Source: SB11 sp964584305 (GTDB taxonomy: Bacteria; Bacteroidota; Bacteroidia; UBA8524). Taken from it: a stretch of DNA of 64,000 nt. Each line of letters starts with the position of its first letter. Position 1 is the first letter of the stretch. The notes under the pieces are model-generated. The model was not told the origin of the DNA. It searched no databases and saw only the letters and a list, made by a program, of their open reading frames with translations. This document shows, piece after piece, positions 32,721 to 41,423 of this stretch. The DNA lies in NCBI GenBank assembly GCA_964584305.1, contig CAZOZL010000004.1, forward strand, positions 124,001 to 188,000. The letters run 5' to 3'. The translations under genes and the position numbers were made by a program.

Positions 32721-34604
32721 ATGGTAGATGATATAAAGCATGAATGCGGTGTTGCATTCATAAGGCTTTTAAAGCCCTTAGAGTATTACAAAGAAAAGTA
32801 CGGCACTACTGCATACGGGTTGGACAAGCTGGCAATGCTAATGGTGAAGCAAAAAAACCGAGGGCAAAACGGTGCTGGGGTAGCCACTGTAAAGCTGGAT
32901 ATACCCGAAGGACATCAATACATACACAGGTATAGGACTGCATCAAAAAACTACTTGCAAGATACTGTTGGGCATATTCGTGAACCCTACAAGCTGCTTA
33001 CTGATGCACAAAAAAACGATGTTAATTACCTAAAAACGAATGTACCTTATATAGCCGAGCTAATGTTGGGGCATTTGCGCTACGGAACTTACTCACGAAA
33101 TACTGATGATTTGTGCCACCCTTTTTATAGGCGCAATAACTGGATGAGCCGTAATTTGGTTTTGGCAGGTAATTTTAATATTACTAATATTAATGAACTG
33201 TTTGACCAATTGGTGGGCTTAGGGCAACACCCTAATGAAAAAGCCGATACAGTGTTAATGTTAGAAAAAATCGGACATTTTTTAGACGAAGAAGTACACG
33301 AAATATACCACCGCTACAAGGGCAATATGACCCAACAAGAAGTTTCTGACCGAATTAGGGATGAAATTAGTATCCCCAATATATTAAAACGCTCGTTTAA
33401 GTCTATTGATGGTGGATATACCATGATAGGGATGATAGGACACGGTGATACCTTTATTTTAAGAGACCCCAATGGCATACGCCCCGCATTTTACTATCAA
33501 AACGATGAAATATGCGTTGCCGCCAGTGAACGCTCACCCATACAAACGGTATTTAATGCCCCCATTGATGATGTTAAAGAAATTACCCCTGGGTGTGCAT
33601 TAATTATTAAAAAGAACGGAAAAATTACCGAGGAAAGAATATTGGCTGCTGGTAAACCTCTTTCTTGCACTTTCGAGCGTATTTACTTCTCGAAAGGGAA
33701 CGATAGAGATATTTATATTGAACGCAAAAAACTGGGCTACTTAGTAGCCGATAAAGTGTTAGAAAAAGTTAATCATGATTTTAAAAATACCGTTTTTAGC
33801 TATATACCTAACACCGCTGCCACTAGTTTTTATGGCATGATGAATGGCGTACGCGATTATCTTAACAAAGCAAAAAAGGAACACATTATTGCCCATCCTG
33901 ATATTTCGGAAAAGGAGTTGGAGGATTTATTGGCGATGGAACCCCGCCGAGAGAAATTAGTGCACAAAGATGAAAAACTAAGAACTTTTATTACTGAGGA
34001 TAGCAATCGGGAAGATCTTATTGGGCAGGTGTACGATATTACTTACGGTTTAGTAAACCCTACCGATAACTTAGTAGTGGTTGATGACTCTATTGTGCGC
34101 GGAAATACGCTGAAAATGAGTATTTTAAGAATTTTAGATCGCTTAAAACCTAAGAAAATTATTATTGTATCATCAGCACCACAAATACGATACCCAGACT
34201 GTTATGGTATTGATATGTCTAAACTTAATGACTTTGTTGCTTTTAGGGCAATGATTGAGTTGCTTGAAGAAAATGGACTACAAGAAAAATTGGATGAAGT
34301 TTATGAAAAGGCAGAAGCTGAACTTAAAAAACCAGCCGAAGACATGGTAAATGTTGTGAAAGAATTGTACGCCCTTTTTACTACTGACCAGTTGACAGAG
34401 CGTATTGTAAAAATTGTAACACCTGATAATATAAATGCGGAAGTTGATGTGATTTATCAATCAATATCAAACCTGCATACAGCATGCCCCAACCACAAAG
34501 GCGATTGGTATTTTACAGGTAACTACCCCACCCCAGGGGGTACAAAAGTGGCAAACAAGGCTTTTGTAAATTACTATACAGGAAGTAACGAACGAGCCTA
34601 TTAA
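32721..34604 (+). CDS. purF: amidophosphoribosyltransferase
   Basis: The protein starts MVDDIKHECGVAFIRLL, with the class II glutamine-amidotransferase cysteine in ECGVAF. The N-terminal domain continues with the KQKNRGQNGAGVATVKL and GHLRYGTYSR segments. The C-terminal phosphoribosyltransferase half has the PRPP loop LVVVDDSIVRGNTLKMSIL and PRKLVH-type segments. It makes phosphoribosylamine from PRPP and glutamine, the first step of purine synthesis. At 627 residues it is longer than the usual 470-510, with extra sequence after the PRTase domain (KAEAELKKPAEDMVNVVKEL onward), which I have seen in Bacteroidota PurF. It has its own promoter. Confidence 0.9.
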   Translation: MVDDIKHECGVAFIRLLKPLEYYKEKYGTTAYGLDKLAMLMVKQKNRGQNGAGVATVKLDIPEGHQYIHRYRTASKNYLQDTVGHIREPYKLLTDAQKNDVNYLKTNVPYIAELMLGHLRYGTYSRNTDDLCHPFYRRNNWMSRNLVLAGNFNITNINELFDQLVGLGQHPNEKADTVLMLEKIGHFLDEEVHEIYHRYKGNMTQQEVSDRIRDEISIPNILKRSFKSIDGGYTMIGMIGHGDTFILRDPNGIRPAFYYQNDEICVAASERSPIQTVFNAPIDDVKEITPGCALIIKKNGKITEERILAAGKPLSCTFERIYFSKGNDRDIYIERKKLGYLVADKVLEKVNHDFKNTVFSYIPNTAATSFYGMMNGVRDYLNKAKKEHIIAHPDISEKELEDLLAMEPRREKLVHKDEKLRTFITEDSNREDLIGQVYDITYGLVNPTDNLVVVDDSIVRGNTLKMSILRILDRLKPKKIIIVSSAPQIRYPDCYGIDMSKLNDFVAFRAMIELLEENGLQEKLDEVYEKAEAELKKPAEDMVNVVKELYALFTTDQLTERIVKIVTPDNINAEVDVIYQSISNLHTACPNHKGDWYFTGNYPTPGGTKVANKAFVNYYTGSNERAY

Positions 34605-34711
34605 ACTTATGTGCCCCGTCCTAAAATAGGTTTACATCTATTTAGGTGTAAAATAGTTCTTTTAGTATTTCATCTTGCAAAATTACTAACAATAATGCAA
34701 ATTGCCAGTGA

Positions 34712-36109
34712 ATGAAAATTGAGTTTTATGGAGCTGCTCAAGTGGTTACAGGCAGCAAACATCTTATTACCACAAAAAAGGGAACACGTATTTTGTTAGA
34801 CTGTGGTTTGTTTCAGGGGGGCGACCAAGATAGCAATTATATGAACCGCCACTTTGGTTTTGTTCCCTCAACAATAAACTATGTTATCCTTTCGCACGCA
34901 CATATTGACCATACAGGGCTGTTGCCAAGATTGATAAAAGAGGGCTTTGCAGGGAAAATATTTGCTACACCAGCTACAAAATCGCTGTGCGAAATAATGC
35001 TGATGGACAGTGCGTACATACAAGAAAGTGATGTGAAGTATGTGAACAGAAGGAGAAAGAAAAGAGGTGAGCAACTACTCGAACCTTTGTATGATGCAGA
35101 TGATGTGCAACGTACTTTAGCCTTGTTTGATACGGTGCGCTTGCACAATGAGTTTGTGATTAATGATGAGGTGAGTTTTCACTATACTGATGCGGGGCAT
35201 ATTTTAGGCAGTGCATCAATTCACCTAAGTATAAAAGAAGATAGGGAAAAGAAACTAACATTTACAGGCGATATAGGCAGACCAGGGGATATGATACTAC
35301 GCTCGCCACAGCAGTTTCGCCAAGCTGATTATATTATTTGCGAAAGTACATACGGGGATAAACTACACGAAGCAATAGAAGATACCCAGAAACACCTGTT
35401 ACGAATAGTGCATGAAACTTGTGTGATAAAAAAGGGAAAACTAATTATTCCTGCTTTTAGTGTGGATAGGACACAAGAATTAATTTACCAGTTAGACCAA
35501 TTGAGTAGTGCTGGAAAGTTGCCAGAAATTAAGGTATATGTAGATAGCCCTTTATCGGTAAAAGCTACTATGGTAATGAAAGAACACGATGAGTGTTTTA
35601 ACCCCGATATTTTAGAATACATAAAAAAAGATGGTGATGCTTTTGGTTTTCCCAACTTGCATTATATATCAAAAGTAGAAGATTCTAAAAAAATTAATAC
35701 CTCAAAAGAACCCTGTATCATCATCTCCTCATCAGGTATGGCAGAGGCGGGGCGTATAAAACACCATATTGCCAATAATATACTAAACCCCAGCAATACC
35801 ATATTAATTGTGGGTTACTGTTCGCCCTCAAGTTTAGGAGGTGCTTTGAAACGAGGGGAGGAGGAGGTACGCATTTTTGGCGAAAACTATAAAGTAAAGG
35901 CTACTGTTGAAAGTATTGATGCACTTAGCGCACACGCAGATTATAGTGAAATATTAGGATATTTAGATTGTCAAATCCCTAAAAAAGTACGCAAACTGTT
36001 TTTGGTACACGGCGATTTAGAAGCCCAAGAATCATTGCAAGGAAAACTACAAGAAAAAGGTTTCAAAAAAATTGAAATCCCTGAAATGGGGGAGGAGTTT
36101 GAAGTATAG
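34712..36109 (+). CDS. MBL-fold beta-CASP RNA-processing-type hydrolase, copy 1
   Basis: The 465-residue protein begins MKIEFYGAAQVVTGSKHLI. The zinc motif SHAHIDH lies at residues 61-67, with DAGHILGSASIHL and LTFTGDIGRPGDMIL supplying the next ligands. The beta-CASP domain has KGKLIIPAFSVDRTQELIYQ and CIIISSSGMAEAGRIKHHI, and the C-terminus has IDALSAHADYSEI. The architecture is that of CPSF73/Ysh1-like exonucleases (YbcI/RNase J-related group). An RNA substrate is inferred from the family. A second, about half-identical copy lies at 37.7 kb, with tig between them on the opposite strand. Confidence 0.92.
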   Translation: MKIEFYGAAQVVTGSKHLITTKKGTRILLDCGLFQGGDQDSNYMNRHFGFVPSTINYVILSHAHIDHTGLLPRLIKEGFAGKIFATPATKSLCEIMLMDSAYIQESDVKYVNRRRKKRGEQLLEPLYDADDVQRTLALFDTVRLHNEFVINDEVSFHYTDAGHILGSASIHLSIKEDREKKLTFTGDIGRPGDMILRSPQQFRQADYIICESTYGDKLHEAIEDTQKHLLRIVHETCVIKKGKLIIPAFSVDRTQELIYQLDQLSSAGKLPEIKVYVDSPLSVKATMVMKEHDECFNPDILEYIKKDGDAFGFPNLHYISKVEDSKKINTSKEPCIIISSSGMAEAGRIKHHIANNILNPSNTILIVGYCSPSSLGGALKRGEEEVRIFGENYKVKATVESIDALSAHADYSEILGYLDCQIPKKVRKLFLVHGDLEAQESLQGKLQEKGFKKIEIPEMGEEFEV

Positions 36110-36144
36110 TGTATTAAAATTTAACGTGAGTTAATTTAACACTA

Positions 36145-37542
36145 TTAGTGGCTATGCTCGTGGTGTTCTTTGTTGTGTGCAGTAATTATATCATAAAACT
36201 CCTGCATAGAAACTTCTTTTTCCTCAATAGTTAAAACTTCGTTTTTCACTAATTGAATAATAACTCTATTCATGGCTATATCAGCCATTTTATTTCGGTG
36301 TTCTTCTTTGTTAAGTTGTTCTTGGCTAAATGCCTGCACACTTGCAGCATCAGGGTTAGTCATTCCGTATTGTGCAAAAAGATTGTAGGTATAACCCAGT
36401 GAAGCATTTTCTATATCCTCTTGTTTTACTTCAAGTTTATGCTCGTTTTGTAAACGCTCACGAACTAATGAGTAGCGGATGCCCGCTTTTTCTTGCTCGT
36501 ATTTTTCGTCTATATTTTCAGCCTTGTAAGTATCGGGTTGTGTCTCTACCAGCCAACGTTTAAGGAAAGCATCGGGCAACTCAAAACTGTGCTTATCACC
36601 AATAATATGGCTTACCTCATGCTCTACATGGTTGTTACTCTCATTATCATAATAGCTTTCAACATTTTCTTTTATTTTTTCATGAAATCCCTCTTCGGTA
36701 GTAACCGTACCTTTATCAAAAATCTTATCAAATAAGTCTTGATTTATTTCAGCATCAACATAGTGCTTAATTTCTGAAATTTTAAGTGCAAACTCTTTGT
36801 TTAAATCGTTTACACCTTCTTTAGGAATGTTTAATGTATTACTAATAACGGTTTCATTATCATTAAACAAAGTAAAAATATTTACCGTTATTTTTACCTC
36901 TTTTTCAATGCCTATAAGCTGTTTTTGCAATTCTTCGTTTTTTATCAAATCAGCAGTAAAAGACACTGCTTGATTAAGAACACCTCCTTCAAATGGTTCT
37001 CCTTTCTCATCCAGTTCGGTAACTTCGCCATATATCACATCTTTTTCACCCGCTTTTTCTACATCAGTTACTTCTGCAAAACGTTTACATACATTGTTCA
37101 CTTCCTCTTCAAGCATTTCATCAGTAATAGTAACTTTATATTTTGTTACCACATCTTCATTGCTCAAATTCACCTTAAAATCGGGTGCTAAACCTAAGTC
37201 AAAAGCAAAAACAAAGTTCTCTTCTACTTCAAAGTTTATTTTGCTTTCGGCTTCTTTACTCATTAACGGTTGACCTAAAAAGTCAATTTTCTCATCACGT
37301 AAGTAACCAAAAAGTTTATCAGAGGCTAAACGGTTTACTTCATCTACCAAAACATTACGCCCGTGATTTTTCTTTACCAAGCCCATAGGTACTTTACCAG
37401 GGCGAAACCCTGGAACAGTTACTTGGCGTTGCACTTTTTTAAGTTCAGTTTCTACTGCTGGTTTATAATCTTCAGGAGTAAGGGTAATAGTAACTGTTGC
37501 ACTTAATGTGTTATTGTTGGCTGGGGCAAATTGTACGTCCAC
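36145..37542 (-). CDS. tig: trigger factor
   Basis: The 465-residue protein has the ribosome-docking loop VPGFRPGKVPMGLVKKNHGR at about residues 43-62. A long helical C-terminal chaperone domain follows, ending HNKEHHEHSH. The middle peptidyl-prolyl isomerase domain is hard to see, so it may be reduced, as in many Bacteroidota. It meets new chains at the ribosome exit. A TATTTTTG box lies at 37588-37595. The histidine-rich tail is notable but short. The gene is convergent with copy 1 of the MBL hydrolase (gap about 35 nt) and divergent from copy 2. Confidence 0.93.
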   Translation of the reverse strand: MDVQFAPANNNTLSATVTITLTPEDYKPAVETELKKVQRQVTVPGFRPGKVPMGLVKKNHGRNVLVDEVNRLASDKLFGYLRDEKIDFLGQPLMSKEAESKINFEVEENFVFAFDLGLAPDFKVNLSNEDVVTKYKVTITDEMLEEEVNNVCKRFAEVTDVEKAGEKDVIYGEVTELDEKGEPFEGGVLNQAVSFTADLIKNEELQKQLIGIEKEVKITVNIFTLFNDNETVISNTLNIPKEGVNDLNKEFALKISEIKHYVDAEINQDLFDKIFDKGTVTTEEGFHEKIKENVESYYDNESNNHVEHEVSHIIGDKHSFELPDAFLKRWLVETQPDTYKAENIDEKYEQEKAGIRYSLVRERLQNEHKLEVKQEDIENASLGYTYNLFAQYGMTNPDAASVQAFSQEQLNKEEHRNKMADIAMNRVIIQLVKNEVLTIEEKEVSMQEFYDIITAHNKEHHEHSH

Positions 37543-37587
37543 GCTATATTAAATTTATTAGTAAGTATAAGCCTTAAAAAATGGCTG

Positions 37588-37595
37588 CAAAAATA
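37588..37595 (-). promoter_or_regulatory. TAnnTTTG box for tig
   Basis: Minus-strand TATTTTTG is exact, 45 nt upstream of the tig ATG. Confidence 0.4.
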
Positions 37596-37725
37596 GCTTT
37601 TTACATTTACAAAAGCCAATTAGTATTTCATCCATATTTTAGGCGTGTTTAACTCGTAAATAGGTTTTTAACAATAATGTGTATAGCTATATGCCTGTTT
37701 GCTAATGCTGCAAACTAAAACAACT

Positions 37726-37733
37726 TACCTTTG
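37726..37733 (+). promoter_or_regulatory. TAnnTTTG box 5 nt before the ATG (predicted leaderless)
   Basis: TACCTTTG is exact, followed by CACTT and the ATG at 37739. The spacing is the same as for the genes at 9166 and 25268. Confidence 0.6.
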
Positions 37734-37738
37734 CACTT

Positions 37739-39139
37739 ATGAAATTGACTATTTGGGGAGCAGCCAAGCAGGTAACAGGCAGTATGCATATGCTGCAATT
37801 GCCTAACGGCTATACTATACTAATAGACTGTGGGTTGGACTACGAACAGCAAAAAAGATTTGGGAGTTTGGGCGATGTTGAGTTTCCTTTTCATCCTTCA
37901 CAAATAGATGCGGTAATTCTTACACACTCGCATATAGACCATAGCGGAAACTTGCCCTCGCTGGTGAAGCAGGGTTTTAATGGAAAAATTATTTGTACTG
38001 CTGCAACAGCTGATATTACGGGACTGCTATTAATAGATAGCCTTAATATTATGGAAATGGAGCGCAACAAAGGCAATAGAAAAGGTGGGAAAAAGGAAAC
38101 TAAAAAAATGCCTTTTGGCTATAAGCACTTGCGTGAAACTGTAGATAGAATGACACCTTGGAGTTATGCTAAACCGTTTAGATTTTGTGATGGAGTGGAA
38201 ATGGAGTTTCATAAATCGGGGCATATTTTAGGTGCAGCCAGTGTATTGCTAAAAGTGGTTAGCGGAGAAAAAGAAACACGTATTGGTTTTACGGGCGATT
38301 TGGGTAACTATGGCAGCCAGTTAGTAGTAGATCCCCAGCCTATGGATAATTTAGATTATTTAATATCGGAAAGCACCTATGGTGGGCGCACACATATTGC
38401 CCAGCGCAGCCCCGCCGATGAATTATTGCACTATTTAGACTTGGCTTGTGTACAGCAAAAGGGGAGGCTTATAATACCCGCTTTTAGTGTAGGGCGCACC
38501 CATGCCATAGCCTACACATTTCACCAATTGTATAGCGAGGGTAGATTGCCCGATGTGAAAATATTTGCTGATAGCCCGCTGGCAATTAAAACAGCACGCT
38601 ACCATCACAAATATGTTGATACACTGAACGAGGAAGCTAAACAACTTTATAAACGTGAAGGAGATTTGTTTGAGTTTGAGCAATTAGAATTTGTTGAGGA
38701 TGCTAAAAATAGTGATTGGCTGAAATACGAAAATGACCCATGTGTGATAATTTCGGCGGCAGGAATGGTGGAAGGTGGTAGAATACAGCAACATATCCGT
38801 AATAATATAAGCAGAGATACTGCCAGTATATTAATAGCTGGTTTTTGTGCCGAGGGAACTTTGGGGTACAGATTGTTGCAAGGGCAACCCACCATTACTA
38901 TTAAAGGTAAAGAGTTACCCGTTCACGCAACTATATATAGAACAGATGTTTTTAGTGCTCACCCTGATAATGATGGTTTAGTACAATATATTACAGCATC
39001 AAACAATCCAAAACTTAAAAAGGTGATACTGGTGCATGGCGAAGAAAAAAGTATGATAACTTTACAAGCCAATTTAAAAACGGAGGGTATGCAGCAAGTT
39101 GTTACCCCTACTAAAGGAGAAACCATTGAATTAGAATAA
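37739..39139 (+). CDS. MBL-fold beta-CASP RNA-processing-type hydrolase, copy 2
   Basis: The 466-residue paralogue of the 34.7-kb gene begins MKLTIWGAAKQVTGSMHML. Its zinc motif THSHIDH lies at residues 62-68, with FHKSGHILGAASVLLKV and IGFTGDLGNYGSQLV, then KGRLIIPAFSVGRTHAIAYT and CVIISAAGMVEGGRIQQHI, and a C-terminal FSAHPDNDGLV. The active-site ligands are conserved in both copies. It has an internal KGNRKGGKKETKKMPFGYKH basic stretch that copy 1 shares only in part (RRRKKRGEQ). It is predicted to be cytoplasmic and to act on RNA. Confidence 0.92.
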   Translation: MKLTIWGAAKQVTGSMHMLQLPNGYTILIDCGLDYEQQKRFGSLGDVEFPFHPSQIDAVILTHSHIDHSGNLPSLVKQGFNGKIICTAATADITGLLLIDSLNIMEMERNKGNRKGGKKETKKMPFGYKHLRETVDRMTPWSYAKPFRFCDGVEMEFHKSGHILGAASVLLKVVSGEKETRIGFTGDLGNYGSQLVVDPQPMDNLDYLISESTYGGRTHIAQRSPADELLHYLDLACVQQKGRLIIPAFSVGRTHAIAYTFHQLYSEGRLPDVKIFADSPLAIKTARYHHKYVDTLNEEAKQLYKREGDLFEFEQLEFVEDAKNSDWLKYENDPCVIISAAGMVEGGRIQQHIRNNISRDTASILIAGFCAEGTLGYRLLQGQPTITIKGKELPVHATIYRTDVFSAHPDNDGLVQYITASNNPKLKKVILVHGEEKSMITLQANLKTEGMQQVVTPTKGETIELE

Positions 39140-39194
39140 TTTTAAGAAATATAGCGTTAAACTATTTATATAATATTAAGAGTTTTTGATTGTG

Positions 39195-40100
39195 ATGAAG
39201 AGATTTTTTGCAGGGGCGGGCATTGTAGTATTACTAATATCCTTATCAGCGTGGAGTGGGTTTAATCTTAAAAAATTAAGATTAAGCAAACGCTTTGTTG
39301 CCACATACAACTGTGTGATTGATGAACACTATACCGTAGATAAAAGCGAAGGTGAAACAATATATAAAGAGCGGGTAGCAAGCCATGTGAAGTTAAATTT
39401 GAGCCAAGAAGTATTAAGCAAAAAGAAACAGCAGTTGCAGGTGGACTATATACTATTAAACTATATGCGGAACGATAGTGTGATGCAAGGGAATAGTATT
39501 GATACAGCCAGTAACAGAGGTGAGATACCAAGAATAAAGAATATCTTATTTTTTAGTGATAAAGGTAAATACCAAGGTACAGCCTTGCAAAGTAAAGCAC
39601 CAAAACTACAAACCCGCGATTATAAGTACTTTTATAATACGGCAAAACAGTTAGTATTTCATATACACGACTCGGCATTGAAAAAACAACGGTGGACAAC
39701 TACAAGAGTTGACACAGTGCTTACTACTGGTTTTCATTTAATATTTAGCTACCCTTTGGAGTGGAACATTGGCAACCAAAAAGATACTATGGGTATGCAC
39801 TGTGTAGAATTGATATATAACTCGCCAAGTATGCCCTATTTTACTACCAATAGTATGATGAAAGCATTGGGCATAGAAACCTATCACAAAGGAGTTGCAG
39901 CTATAAATGGCTCAGTTTTGATTGAAGAAAAAACAGGCAGAATAATTAGGCTTAATGAGCAAGGAGACTTTATAGGAGATATGGAAATGAAATCAAAACA
40001 GATAAATTCTAAATGGTCTTCTGTATATCACTACAATAAAAGTTTTGTGCTAAACTCATTGATTAAAAAACCGAGAAAAAAGTTTTTAGGTATTTTTTAA
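39195..40100 (+). CDS. secreted or membrane-anchored hypothetical protein
   Basis: ATG 39195 is chosen over a TTG nine bases earlier. A hydrophobic N-terminus (FFAGAGIVVLLISLSAW) suggests a signal peptide or anchor. The remaining 280 residues are beta-rich with no family I can name (FSYPLEWNIGNQKDTMGMHC, EEKTGRIIRLNEQGDF). The overall feel is of a DUF6263-type or other outer-membrane-associated Bacteroidota protein, which is a guess. It lies 55 nt downstream of the MBL gene on the same strand and 65 nt ahead of aat. Confidence 0.62.
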   Translation: MKRFFAGAGIVVLLISLSAWSGFNLKKLRLSKRFVATYNCVIDEHYTVDKSEGETIYKERVASHVKLNLSQEVLSKKKQQLQVDYILLNYMRNDSVMQGNSIDTASNRGEIPRIKNILFFSDKGKYQGTALQSKAPKLQTRDYKYFYNTAKQLVFHIHDSALKKQRWTTTRVDTVLTTGFHLIFSYPLEWNIGNQKDTMGMHCVELIYNSPSMPYFTTNSMMKALGIETYHKGVAAINGSVLIEEKTGRIIRLNEQGDFIGDMEMKSKQINSKWSSVYHYNKSFVLNSLIKKPRKKFLGIF

Positions 40101-40152
40101 AAAATTCAGCCCTTTTTGCTACACATTATTTAGTAACCCATAAAACAATAGG

Positions 40153-40160
40153 CATATTTG
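40153..40160 (+). promoter_or_regulatory. near-consensus -7 box 5 nt before the aat ATG
   Basis: CATATTTG differs from TAnnTTTG by its first base. It lies 5 nt before the ATG at 40166, the same spacing as the other predicted leaderless genes. Confidence 0.45.
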
Positions 40161-40165
40161 TAACA

Positions 40166-40720
40166 ATGCTAACTCCCAACCAAGTACTTCACGGATATAG
40201 TATGGGCATTTTCCCGATGGCAGACCCTGAGAATGATGATGTGGTACACTGGTACGAGCCAAAACTAAGAGGAGTAATTCCATTAGAAACCTTTAAAATT
40301 CCTAAAAATTTACGGCGATTAATTAGGCAAGGCAAGTTTGAGGTTACTATAAACCAAGATTTTGAAGGCGTAATGAAAGCCTGTGCCAAACGAGAGGATA
40401 CATGGATATCAGAAGAGATAATATACGTTTATACCAAATTGCACGAGGCGGGTTGGGGCTATAGTTTTGAAACTCGTTTGAATGGCAAATTAGTAGGAGG
40501 ATTATATGGTGTAGCAATGGGTAAAGCATTTTTTGGCGAAAGTATGTTTCATACAGTTACTGATGCTTCAAAAGTTGCTTTAGTGCACTTGGTGAGCTGG
40601 ATGAAAGATAATAATTCATCACTTTTAGATACCCAATTTATTACAGACCATTTACGCCAGTTTGGTGCGATAGAAATACCCCAGAAAGATTTTTTAGTGC
40701 AGCTACAAAAAGCCCTATAA
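40166..40720 (+). CDS. aat: leucyl/phenylalanyl-tRNA--protein transferase
   Basis: The 184-residue enzyme has YSMGIFPMADP (motif YAxGxFPM), VHWYEPKLRGVIPLE, GKAFFGESMFHTVTDASKVA (motif FGESMFs..t.ASK) and LLDTQFITDHLRQFGA. It adds Leu or Phe to N-terminal Arg/Lys substrates, marking them for ClpAP in the N-degron pathway. The protein is somewhat shorter than the roughly 230 of E. coli, mainly because it starts directly at the catalytic domain, as in other Bacteroidota. It is monocistronic. Confidence 0.95.
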   Translation: MLTPNQVLHGYSMGIFPMADPENDDVVHWYEPKLRGVIPLETFKIPKNLRRLIRQGKFEVTINQDFEGVMKACAKREDTWISEEIIYVYTKLHEAGWGYSFETRLNGKLVGGLYGVAMGKAFFGESMFHTVTDASKVALVHLVSWMKDNNSSLLDTQFITDHLRQFGAIEIPQKDFLVQLQKAL

Positions 40721-40813
40721 GCTAACATAGCGATAGGTTGAAACTACCGCTTATAGTAGAACATCGCAAAGGCGGACTTAAAGTTTGACTAATCGTTTAA
40801 CAATTTACAAGGG

Positions 40814-40862
40814 ACAGTACGGCTGTTCCCCCCCCTGAAAAGGAGGGAGAAAGGGAAGTGGT
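40814..40862 (+). repeat. intergenic repeat family 3, copy 3
   Basis: GTACGGCTGTTCCCCC and then AAAAGGAGGGAGAAAG and GGAAGTGG. A diverged relative of the 32031-32080 element, again next to a family 1 copy. Confidence 0.55.
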
Positions 40863-40870
40863 GTTTTCTT

Positions 40871-40950
40871 GCAGCAGGTTGAAACCTGCTGCAATTTATA
40901 ACCGTTAACAAAAAACTTTATGTATAGAATGGGCATTCATGCCTATTCTG
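40871..40950 (+). repeat. intergenic palindromic repeat family 1, copy F
   Basis: GCAGCAGGTTGAAACCTGC, TGCAATTTATAACCG, ACTTTATGTATAGAATGGGC and ATTCATGCCTATTCTG. This is the most complete copy, with both palindromic modules, and is nearly the same as copy D at 11637. Confidence 0.75.
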
Positions 40951-41063
40951 TTTTTTTTAATAGGGAAGCCACATAGATACTAAATCAAGTTTAGAATGAC
41001 TGCTCCATCGCACTAAAGGCTAAAAGCCAATAAGCTAACTGCTAAATAATCAAAAAATGCTTA

Positions 41064-41423
41064 TCACTTTAATAAAGTAATTGCGCCGCTTATTTTTTCA
41101 ACACCGTTTTGTGTTATTTTTACCATATAAACACCCTGCGGATATGTTGTTTTAGTTTTGGGATTAATACCATCCCAGCAATTGTTTAGGTCTTTGCTTT
41201 CCCACAGCAGTTCTCCCCACCTATTATACAAAGATATTGTACCCTTTATAACGGCTGTTTGCTTAGGAGTAATAAAACAAGCTGTTTCATTTTTTCCATC
41301 CCCATTGGGCGAAAATGCCCCTGGAATTACAAAAGCGTAGGCGGTGGGTTGTGCAGCCTCTTTTTTTGTTTTGCAGGCAGTAATAGTAATGGCGAGTATA
41401 GTTATTATAAGTAGTTTTCGCAT
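41064..41423 (-). CDS. lipoprotein consisting of a stand-alone CHU_C (T9SS type B) domain
   Basis: The 119-residue protein has a lipobox signal MRKLLIITILAITITACK, so it would be lipid-anchored. The rest is a CHU_C/gliding-motility C-terminal domain: PGAFSPNGDGKNETACF, SLYNRWGELLWESKDLNNCW and YPQGVYMVKITQNGVEK. Normally this domain is a C-terminal secretion signal on large T9SS cargo. Here nothing else is fused. It starts directly at the stop codon of the 1,017-residue CHU_C protein (TAAATG), so the pair is translationally coupled. Whether it is a mimic, a surface-binding partner, or a cut-off tail is open. Confidence 0.82.
   Translation of the reverse strand: MRKLLIITILAITITACKTKKEAAQPTAYAFVIPGAFSPNGDGKNETACFITPKQTAVIKGTISLYNRWGELLWESKDLNNCWDGINPKTKTTYPQGVYMVKITQNGVEKISGAITLLK

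Noticed and set aside
32703..32721. GTG start of purF giving a longer protein
   Set aside because: The promoter box ends on this codon, so it is probably not in the transcript; ATG 32721 is used.
36107..36146. Imperfect hairpin between the beta-CASP gene and tig as a terminator
   Set aside because: The stem TTAAAATTTAAC/GTTAATTTAA contains a bulge and lacks a clear T run, so it is too weak to call.
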